Part shown: piece after piece, positions 45,390 through 54,830 of the stretch
Layout of the letters: each line of letters opens with the position of its first letter
Numbering within the stretch: position 1 is the first letter of the stretch
From: Gymnopus androsaceus JB14
Lineage: Eukaryota; Basidiomycota; Agaricomycetes; Agaricales; Omphalotaceae
NCBI GenBank assembly: GCA_009733575.1
Contig: ML769634.1
Location: 36,668-100,667, forward strand
Direction: 5' to 3'
DNA length: 64,000 nt
Made by a program: the position numbers and the translations under genes
The notes under the pieces: model-generated
The model's input: the letters and a program-made list of their open reading frames with translations, nothing else
The model's database searches: none
Told to the model about the DNA's origin: nothing

Positions 45390-46188
45390 AAAGCCTAGCA
45401 ACATCTAGTGGAAGGTAGTAGATAATTACTACCTCCCCAGACTGCAAGCGCAGGAATTCCAACGAAACGGAAGGGAGGTAGTAAATAGTTACTACCTCTC
45501 CCAGCTGGATTGCACATGAGAGGTGGTAAATAATCACTACCTCCCGAGCATGACAGAGTGACGAGCCAGTGAATAATCACCAGGATTAATCACTACATTG
45601 CCAGATTGCAAGCACGGGAAGTAGTAATTATTTACTAGCTGCCCCACAAACGAAGCTAAAGGGAGGTAGTAGATAATTACTACCTCCCCAGACCGCAAGC
45701 GCAGGAACCAACGAAACTGAAGGGACATAGTAAATAGTTACTACCTCTCCCAGCTGGATTGCGCATGAGAGGTAGTAAATAATAACTACCTCCATAATCA
45801 CTCGCTTAAGAGAGCTAGTAATTAAATACTACATCTCCACACAAGCATGGGAAGTAGTAATTATTTACTACTTCCCCCAGATCAAAGCGGGCAGCTAGTA
45901 ATTATTTACTATCTGCCCACAACGAAGCTCAAGGGAGGTAGTAATTATTTACTACCTCCCAGACTGCAAGTGCTGAAATTCCAACGAAACTGAAGGGAGA
46001 TAGTAAATAGCTACTACCTCCAGCCAGATTGCGCATGAGAGGTAGTAATTAATTACTACATCACCAGATCACAAGCACCCCAGACAAAGCTCAAAGCAGG
46101 CAGCTAGTAATTGTTTACTATCTGCCCATGACACAGCTAAAGGGAGGCAGTAGATAGTTACTACTTCCCCAGACCACAAGCGCAGGAA

Positions 46189-48088
46189 CTATGACAGTAT
46201 TTTTCATCGGAAAAAGAGGCTGGATGGGAGTGTAACCTACTTAATGTACATAGTGGTTTGTGCGACTACAACCTACTTAAACATCATTAAATGTACTTTG
46301 TATGCTTACTTTGTGTCAACTAGGAGTTGATGACATACTTAGAAATACATTTGTGCGTACTGCTGATACCCAGTTATGTTTTCATCTACTTCTGAGTACC
46401 GGTGAGTACTGGTGAATCTTATTAGATTTTTCAAAAGCTCGACTGATACTCATTAATGTTCAGTGATGTCACAGGCACTTATGGTACTTAGACAAGTGGC
46501 CGCCCTATTGCAGGGTCCTACAAGGGAGCAGTCGGCCTTAGACTCGAGCCACTCAAGCCATTGTAGTATTGCTATTACTATTAGTAGTAGTGTGCGAACT
46601 TTACCAAAATCTTGCTGCAACTTCAATCTTGCAGCAAGATTTTGGCAAAGTTCTCACGGCCTTCCCAAGACCTTTGGCTTCAAAAGGACCAATAGTGCCT
46701 TAGAAGAACTCAGAAGTACACTTTTAAGTAGTTAGAAGTACTCAGAAGTACTCAGAAGTACACTTTTAAGTAGTTAGAAGTAATCAGAAGTACTCAGCAG
46801 TACACTTTTAAGTAGTTAGAAGTACTCAGATGTACTCAGAAGTACACTTGTAAGTAGTTAGAAGCAGGACTAACCACTGGTAAACTCAAGTAGTACTGAG
46901 AGATCTGTCAAACTAATCACACAAAGTGAACACCAAGTACACAAGAGAAGTAATGATTGTGCTTATGTACACACACAAAGTACAAAATATGTGCGAAAAG
47001 TACGTCCATCAAGCAGAAACAGCCAATTTTGACCAAGATGTACATTAAATGATGAAAAATGCTTTCATAGAATTCCCAACAAAACTGAAGGGAGGTAGTA
47101 AATAGCTACTACCTCTCCCAGCCGAGGGAGGTAGTAGTTATTTACTGCCTCCCCGCCTCACTGATGGGACATATTAATTATTTACTACATCCCTGACGAA
47201 GCTCAAAGAAGGGGGATAGTAAATACCTACTACCTTCCCTGACCACAAGCACATAGTAATTATATTCAGATGAGAGGTAGTAGATAATTACTACTGCCTG
47301 AGTGAACAGTATGAAAGCATTTTTCATCATTTAATGTACATCTTGGTCAAAAATGGCTGTTTCTGCTTGATGGACCTACTTTTAGCACATATTTTGTACT
47401 TTGTGTATGTACATGATTGTGATCATTGCTCCTCTTGTGTACTTGGTGTCCACTACATGTGATTGGTTTTGAGACATCTCAGTGCTACGTGGGCCTACTT
47501 GTAATGATTCTGTTTCTGCCTACATATAAGTGTACATTTGAATCTGTCTTGAGGTACTTCTGAGTTTCTCTAAGTACTTCTGAGTCCTTCTAAGGTACTT
47601 CTGAGTTTTACTAAGGTACTTCTGCTACTACTTATGCAATGTTATTATGCAGTGTTGTTCCTCTTTATGGGTTGAGCTCGCTCATTTGAGGCCAGTTTGG
47701 AATGGCTGTGTACAGCCTGGTTTTCCACTTCAATGACTATTGATTGAAATGGCTCCTGGCTGCTCCCTTGTGGGACCTTGCAAAAGGGCAGTCAATTGTC
47801 TAAGTACTAAGCACCTGTGGCATCACTAAAATCAGTCAGTCATTAATGAGTATCAGTCAATCTTTTAAAAAAATCTAATAAGATTCACCAGTACTCACCG
47901 GGTATTAGCAGTACACCCAAGTGTAATTCTAAGTCTAAGTACGTCAACAACTCATGATCAACCCAAAGTAAGCATATAAAGTACATTTAACTGTGTTTAA
48001 GTAGGTTGTAGCCACACAAACCACTGTGTACATAAAGTAGGATACACACTCATCCGGCCTCTTTTTCTGATGAAAAATACCATCATAG
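46189..48088. mobile_element. 1.9 kb giant foldback element
   Basis: The left half (46189-47060) and right half (about 47310-48088) are inverted copies of each other, with clear matches at the ends (CTATGACAGTATTTTTCATC against the complement of 48070-48088), at 46470-46530 against 47760-47830, and next to the centre (GAAAAATGCTTTCATAG against 47308-47325). The central 250 bases hold GGTAGTA palindromes of the surrounding array. A short tandem repeat built from AGAAGTACTCAGAAGTACAC and TTTTAAGTAGTT occupies about 46700-46860. No transposase is encoded; the frame at 46463-46735 is not supported. Confidence 0.75.
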
Positions 48089-48149
48089 AACAGAGCTAGT
48101 GATTATTTACTAGCCTTTTCCGATGAAGACTACTCATGCTTGTGCAGCG

Positions 48150-48580
48150 AATATTCACTGAGCATATATTCACGTCTACTCAGACTTTGTGCAGTACATC
48201 AGGAAAAGGGGGGAAAAACTTTCAGGCACTTGCAGCTCGTTGTACAAGCTTGCACAACCCCAAAAAGCCCGAAAGTCCACAACCTCGCAAGCCAACCTGT
48301 TTTTTCCGCAAGTGTCGGATTTTTCCATACGCACCCACATCTTTTTCTGCACACAACGCTTATTCTTTCATACATACCATTCACTTCCTTTCAATAAAGA
48401 GGACAACTAATTCTTATACCAGTATTTATTATTTTTTAGTACAATTGTTATCAAAAATTTACTTGTGAGCTTGCGTGCAAGTAGAAAAGCTTCCGCAAGT
48501 GCCAAAAGCTCGCAAGTTTTTTCCCCCATTTGCTGATGTAAATATTCACTGACTATATATTCACTAACTATCTGGTAAGT
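48150..48580. repeat. Imperfect inverted repeat, possible MITE
   Basis: Stretches around TACATCAGGAAAAGGGGGGA (48195-48215) and GGCACTTGC (about 48226) recur inverted near 48500-48540. ATATTCACTGA-type sequence flanks both sides. Overlapping open frames in 48136-48468 are products of this low-complexity sequence. Confidence 0.4.
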
Positions 48581-48640
48581 AAACTCATAGGCGGAACGGT
48601 TCTTGACGACTGGCATATATGTTTCATGTGCCCTGTGTGT

Positions 48641-51600
48641 CTAGTTTGGTGACATAGGGTTTGACGGATATCTGAGTTTATGATATGTCACTGCAAGATT
48701 AGCCATGGAAACCAATGTATCAGGGTGATGTTCTTCCATGACTTGCTTGCGCATTGCGAGCACCTCCTCTTCCAGCTTTTCTGCCATATCCAACTTGCTA
48801 AGTTTAGAATATGTCACTGCAAGGTTAGCCATGGAACACAATGTATCAGGGTGATGTTCTCCAATCACTTGCTTGCGCAGTGCGAGCACCTCCTCTTCCA
48901 GCTTTTCTGCCATCTCCAACTTGCCAATTTTGTGATATGTCACTGCAAGGTTAGCCATGGAACGTAATGTTTCAGGGTGATGTTCTCCAATCACTTGCTT
49001 GCGCATTGAGAGCACCTCCTCTTCTAGCTTTTCTGCCATCTCCAACTTGCCAAGTTTAGAATATGTCCCTGCAAGGTTAGCCATGGAACGCAATGTTTCA
49101 GAGTGATGTTCTCCAATCACCTGCTGGCGCAGTGTGAGCACCTCCTCACCCAGCTTTTCTGCCATCTTTGACTTGCCAAGCATCTGATATGTCATTGCAA
49201 GGTTAGCCATGGAAAGCAATGTATCAGGGTGATGTTCTCCAATCACTTGCTTGCGCAGTGAGAGCACCTCCTCTTCCAGTGTTTCTGCCATCTCCAACTT
49301 GCCAAGCATGTGATATGTCGCTGCAAGGTTAGCCATGGAAACCAATGTTTCAGGATGATGTTCTCCAATCACTTGCTTGCACCATGGGAGCACCTCCTCT
49401 TACAGCTTTTCTGCCATCTCCAACTTGCCAAGTTTATGATATGTCAATGCAAGGTCAGTCATAGACCGCAATGTATCAGGGTGATGTTCTCCAAGGATTT
49501 GGCAGTTCAGCTGATGCACATCCTCATCTAGCTTTCTAGTTTGCATCCAAAAGCCACCATCATCAAAGACTCTTGCCAGACACTTCTTCACTTGCACTGT
49601 TGGTAATTGATTGGTCTGTATATTACTGGCATCTATTTTCAATTGGTGCCGAAACTGATAATCTTCTTTTGTCCCACCAAGTGGTATAGCCCGGCCAAGC
49701 AACAACATTGCTGTTTGCCTCATTTCTTCCTCATTTGAAATAGTTCCAGAGGCACATGTATGTATAACTGGGTGGAAGTCAAGGCTTTTTTTGATGGTAT
49801 TATATGAAGCAAGTGACAATTGACACAACTCAACCACACTGTCATCCCAGGAGTCTTGATCTGAAAACATTGACAGGAATCTGTCCAATAGATTTATGGC
49901 TTCTGTAGGAGGATTTAAATCAACAGGACCAATGTCACTACCCTTGTAAGCTGCTGCACGAGTGAATATCTCCAAAGGAATGGCAGTTGGATGTAAATAT
50001 GTACATGTTTGCATAAGAAATTGAGTGGCAGGACTGAGTTGTTCAAAACTCAATTGAAAGGCACTAAACATAGTTTTTTCATAACCATCTAGTGATCGCA
50101 CTTTGTAATTGAGAATCTTAGTCTTTTTCTTATTAAAATGTTCCAAATAAGCTTTCAGTGTACATGTTGGAGTTATGCCAATATATGCACCAGCAGTTGA
50201 GACTGCAAGTGCATGGCAGCCAAAAGTATCAACAATCCTCGAAGCCTCAGCAAGGTTTACATCAGACCTTTCTTGCAGTGCCTGTCTCAGGAGTAGATCT
50301 ACAGCATTTTCCTTGCTAAGATCACCGAAGGCAAGGTGATATCCAGGAGATGCCATTTGAAATGTCTCTGTGAGGCGGCTTGTAACAATCACATTACCAT
50401 GGCTGCAAACTGGAATATACTCATTGAGGAAAACTTCCTTGTCATCAGCATTGTCAAAAATGCAAAGCCAATTTTGGTCCAATCTTGCTAGGAAGTTTTT
50501 GATATTTTTAACATCTTCACCAACACCTAGAGCATTTCCAAGCTCTTTGAAGTTAGCAGTTAGAGTAGCATTGGAACTGGCATTGAAAAACCAAACATTT
50601 GAGAACCTGTTAAAATAGTCTGGTATCATACACCATTTGGAATATTGATTTATTTTTTCTTACCTTGAAAGGTTCCTGGAAATGAACTTAAGAACTGCTT
50701 GTGTTTTACCAGTGCCTCCACTTGCAACAAGGGTGACAACATGCTGTCTAGGAGTAAAGGCTTCTTCAATGGACTTCAACAGCCTATTCACTACTTGGTA
50801 ATCTGCATGATCAGGAAGCTGAAAGACAAAAGCAGTAGATGATGCCAAGCTGGAAATAGCTGACTGTGTGCTTGTCACAAGGACACCCTGTACAGAAGAA
50901 GGACAAGAGGAAAACCATTCCTCTACCACTGATACATTTGCTTTTTGCAGAACAAGGACTGCTGATGTGTCTGAGGTGACTTTGTCTGCTCCTGAGCTGG
51001 CCAAAGAATCAGCTGAAGTTGCATCTAGCAAAATAGTAGATTGTCTTAGCTAGGGTTAGATTGTATTCAATTCTGAGTCAAGTACATCACATACCTCTTA
51101 TCAAACTGCTGTAAAAATTCCTCAAGCACTATTTGATTTGGCCCAATAATTGTCACTACTGGTGGAGCAAATATCTTGACCAATTCTCTCAGTGTATCCT
51201 CCCGCCCAACAAAATATGGAGCAGGAGAGGGACATTTCAGTACATCCAAAGTTGATACTTGAACTTGATCTTGCAGCTTGGATGATATTGTTTCCCAGAT
51301 ACCAAAGATCATATGTGTCTGGAAATTATCAATAAGTGCATTCATATTGCAGCTGTTCAGAGCACACATACCTGAAAGTGTTGGTGAATGTTGTTGATAT
51401 CTGAGACACATGACATAGCCTCATTCTTGAGCTCACTCCTCTGTAGCATTCTTTGCAGCTGTTTCACATCCAAATACACTGCTGAGGCACCATTTACTTG
51501 CTCTAAGCATTTTTCCACCTGTTGAAAGGCATTATCAACAATAGGAGATGGCTTCAAATACTTTTGTCGGCTTTGAAACAGGACCATCATGCTCTCCATA

Positions 51601-51987
51601 TCATTGAGGGCTGCCTTGGCTTTCCCCCATTCATCTTTGCATTCCTTAATTTCCTTCAAATGCAAAATTAGGCCTTGGTAGAGGAACACAATGTAGATTG
51701 CACACCTTACGTATGTCTATACCTTGACGTACCAAGCCAGCTGCCAGTTTGACATATGGTACATTGTCCAAAATGTCAGTAATTTCCTTCACCAAGCCCA
51801 GGATCTGGGAAGTGACTGAGATGAATTCTTCAATCCTTGACTTGGAGTCGGTTGTGCCAGTAGTCGCTGGCTCAAATAGATTAGGAGTAGATCGGAAGGT
51901 AGCAGCTGGCAAGATAGCTTTAAGACCATTCGCCACACTGAACCGTTTGTCAGTTTGTTTTCCTGTACGAGAGCGTTTCTGATCCAT
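48641..51987 (-). CDS. NLR-like receptor: MLKL-like N-terminus, NB-ARC, TPR array with a nonsense codon
   Basis: Five exons in phase: 51987-51706, 51653-51372, 51318-51095, 51044-50664 and 50606-48641. The N-terminal helices (LVKEITDILDNVPYVKLAAG) resemble the fungal MLKL/HeLo-like cell-death domain. A segment with FVGREDTLREL and VVTIIGP looks like a P-loop start without GKT. The true P-loop VASGGTGKTQ follows, then WLCIFDNADD (Walker B) and GNVIVTSR. The C-terminus holds about seven 42-residue kinesin-light-chain TPRs with IGEHHPDTLRSMANLA and KLEMAEKLEEEVL. A TAA at 49402-49400 replaces the GAA found in sister repeats, so the predicted product is 791 aa instead of 1044. The inferred role is a non-self sensor triggering regulated cell death. 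Confidence 0.8.
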
Positions 51988-52527
51988 GCGACATGATGAA
52001 CGATGATGGAGGTTAGAAGCAAGATCCGTACCATCAAAAGTAAGCAACAGTCTCACGCTAGAGAGATTTAAAAAAGGAAGGAGTCTAGAGCAAGGTCTTT
52101 CGGCAAGCAACCGAAACTGCCCCCGAGCTTTGGCGCTCCCCCTCTAGCGTGGGACTATGTCTTCGCTTACTAGAATCTTCGTCACCTCTTGACCTGCTCT
52201 TAGCTTCGTTGATTCTCGAACACTATTGCACTGAGAACTGCAGTTGCATGCTTGGTCTACGCCTCTGCAGATGAACGAGCTAGAGTGGCATGCATGAACA
52301 GAACCATGATTCCACTAGTGAGCGCGCAACAAATTCAGCGCAAGCTTGGAAGACTTTGAATGCTTTTCATCATTCTCGACTACACTAACACCGGAAACCA
52401 ATACAAAAACTGGCACATGATACAGCAGGAAGAAGGGTACTAGCTCTACAGTATAACGACCACAACTAAAGATTGCAGAACGGCCGATCAGTAAAGCGGA
52501 TGAAAGAAGGATGCGGACATTACTCAC
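51988..52527. other. Upstream region of the NLR-like gene and end of the eEF1B-gamma relic
   Basis: No separate gene is supported. The stretch next to 52527 begins with a good intron donor of the eEF1B-gamma relic, but its remaining C-terminal exon was not found. Confidence 0.4.
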
Positions 52528-53605
52528 ATTCTTTCCATCCACCCACTCTTTGCCGTCAATCTTGAGGTCAGAAGCAAGAGCACCCTCGAAGAACTCCTTC
52601 CGAGCAGCGTCAGCCGGTCGATCTCGGTGTAAGAGTAGGACTCCCAGTCAGGAGCAATATTGATGACTGGCTGGATATCCTGGCCCCGGGAAATCAGTGC
52701 ACCAGCAATTATAGAGTCGTTAGCCTTGCTGAGGGCACTAATGGAGCCGAAAAAATATTTTCGAGAAGCCTCAAGACGGTTGAAGAAACCACCATCTGAT
52801 TTGACGACATGAACGTCTGGGTGAGCTCATTGTTGTATTTGAAGTCTACCGCCAGAGAGAGAAGCCCTCCTTGTTGAAGCTGTGAATTACATTAGATCAT
52901 GTAGAAAGCAAAAAAGGGATAAGACGCACTATTTGTACAACCACTCAAAAGCACCATCTTTGCCACCGGTGTCTTTGTCAGAGTACGCCCGCTTCATCCA
53001 GTCCTCAAGGTTGAAGTTGGATGTAGGAAGGTCGTCCAGAGGGGTTTTTCATCTTGGCTCGGCAGGAACCAAAGGCTCGTCTTCCTCCTCAACTTCCTTT
53101 GCCTTGGGCTTGGGGGCAGCGGCAGGCTTAGCCTCCTTGGGCTCCTTCTCCTTCTTCGGAGGAGTGAACTGACTATCTTTCTCGATGTGTTCGGCCTCAC
53201 CGAAGACTTCCTTTAGCTGTGTTTGGTCAACAATGGTCTCGAGAAGACGCATAACAGCGGGATATTTGGCGTGGAGGAGCATCGAAGCTGATAGAAGCGG
53301 TACGCTGCACGAAGGCAGCAAACGCAAGTTCGGCAAGGTGATACGTTCGCCAACAAAGAAGGTGTTTGCGGAGAGATGGTTGTTTAGGATGCCTGAGAGT
53401 ACGCTCCTGGCGCTTCAAAAGGAAAGTTCAGTAAGCCGATGCACAACTGAAAACTACAAAAACGCACGGGTTTCGAGTAGAAAATTCTACCGGCAGACAA
53501 CCATACGTGAAAGAACTAAACTCGGATGTCAACCAGAGAAGCATCTTTTGGGCTTGATCCCAGTAGCCCAGAGTTTGGAGCCAGAGTGGCAATCCGATTA
53601 AAGAT
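52528..53605 (-). pseudogene. Elongation factor 1B gamma (eEF1Bg), 5'-truncated and frameshifted
   Basis: The minus strand encodes, over three frames, the GST-like domain (IFNRIATLAPNSGLLGSSPK, VGERITL, ELAFAAFVQRTASISFDAP, AKYPAVMRLLETIVDQTQLK), the Lys/Glu/Pro-rich linker (KEKEPKEAKPAAAPKPKAKE), and the conserved C-terminal domain (NPLDDLPTSNFNLEDWMK, GAFEWLY, FKYNNELTQTFMSSNQ, RKEFFEGALA, DLKIDGKEWVDGKN). At least five one-base gains or losses break the frame, mostly in short homopolymers, while the residues themselves are almost unchanged. The first exons are missing: sequence before 53640 turns into GGCAGCTGCC repeats. It is either a very young truncated copy or a truncated copy with sequencing errors. 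The intact protein is a guanine-exchange subunit of translation elongation. Confidence 0.75.
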
Positions 53606-53699
53606 TGATACATGATTATTGACTCACCGTACTCACTTCAGGCAACCACTATATATGACCTAGTTAGGATAGAAAACTGATGTACCTAAACTATCCTAA

Positions 53700-54320
53700 G
53701 AGGTTACTTTTTGGGGCATTCTGCCCAGCCAATATTTCAGTGAGGCAGCTGCCCACCTGTGCTCAATTTTTCCAGGCAGCAGCCCATCAATCCTGTCTTG
53801 ATCAAAATCACTGCCCTGCGTACCAGGCAGCTGCCTAGTCAGGGCTGGGCAGCTGCCCAACTTGTCACATGTCACAGGTGTCTGGGGTCCCTCTGGGCAG
53901 CTGCCTGCCGTTTTTCACCAATTTGGTCCTGAATTCCTCCCATCATTTTTTAGTTCATTAATTTCATGAGTAGATGGTACATTTATCTTATTGACACAAT
54001 ACTACCTGATATTTCAGGGCAGCTGCCTATGTTGCTGGCCATGTATCCGACCATTGATGATCTTATTGACTATTGTCCACCTTAGATAGTGCCACACTAT
54101 ATTTATATTATCAAAGATACCAACATATAAGTATATACATAATCAGGGCAGCTACCCACCTTAGTTAGTGCTACACTACATGTATATATAATATTTATAT
54201 CGCCAAAGATACCAACATAGGCTATACATAGGCTATGTACATAATCTGGGGCAGCTGCCCACCTTAGTTAGTGCCACACTATATGTATATCAACAACGAT
54301 ACCAATAAATCTCACTCAAG
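53700..54320. repeat. Dispersed GGGCAGCTGCCC motif
   Basis: The palindrome GGCAGCTGCC and near variants occur about ten times at irregular spacing in AT-rich sequence. A longer unit around GCAGCTGCCCACCTTAGTTA followed by GTGCCACACTA is repeated near 54145 and 54245. It leads into the regular minisatellite. Confidence 0.7.
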
Positions 54321-54695
54321 TTGGTATATGGGGCAGCTGCCCACTCAAGTTGGTATACGGGGCAGCTGCCTACTCAAGTTGGTATATGGGGCAGCTGCCC
54401 ACTCAGGTTGGTATATGGGGCAGCTGCCCACTTAGGTTGGTATATGGGGCAGCTGCCCACTCAGGTTGGTATACGGGGCAGCTGCCCACTTAGGTTGGTA
54501 TATGGGGCAGCTGCCCACTTAGGTTGGTATATGGGGCAGCTGCCCACTCAGGTTGGTATACGGGGCAGCTGCCCACTCAGGTTGGTATACGGGGCAGCTG
54601 CCCACTCAGGTTGGTATACGGGGCAGCTGCCCACTCAAGTTGGTATACGGGGCAGCTGCCCACTCAAGTTGGTATATGGGGCAGCTGCCTACCTC
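54321..54695. repeat. 29-bp minisatellite, 13 units
   Basis: Thirteen units of the form GGTATATGGGGCAGCTGCCC plus ACTCAAGTT follow head to tail; variants are TATACGG for TATATGG, and CTCAGG or CTTAGG for CTCAAG. The 29-base period is not a multiple of three, so the overlapping open frames reading YGAAAH and GQLPTQV are by-products. Each unit contains the self-complementary GGGCAGCTGCCC core. Confidence 0.9.
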
Positions 54696-54830
54696 ACTTA
54701 GTAGATCACAATATAATGATAATTACAAGTTAAATATATTCATATAAGCATAAAGTACCTAAGTAACAGCTACCTAAGTACATTGACATATTCCACAGAT
54801 ACACAATACTATCCTACAATGACATAACAC

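Larger units (their letters stand above)
43990..46188. repeat. Array of short covarying palindromes
   Basis: Roughly 30 palindromes of 20-30 bases share the core TAGTAA-N-TTACTA (loop often TTAT or ATAG) but have different arms: AGGTAGTA pairs with TACTACCT, CAGCTAGTA with TACTAGCTG, and GAAGTAGTA with TACTACTTC. Flanking G runs on the left match C runs on the right. The array is interrupted by a foldback element at 44618-45389 and recurs in the centre of the next foldback (47088-47310) and beyond its right end (about 48093). No open frame is supported. Confidence 0.8.

Noticed and set aside
43990..46188. Regularly spaced palindromic repeats resembling a CRISPR array
   Set aside because: The host is a eukaryote with introns, the units vary in their arms, the spacers themselves repeat with a 186-bp period, and there are no cas genes.
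54321..54747. Three overlapping open frames reading YGAAAH / GQLPTQV repeats
   Set aside because: They are produced by the 29-bp minisatellite, whose period shifts the frame at every unit; there is no start context or splice signal.
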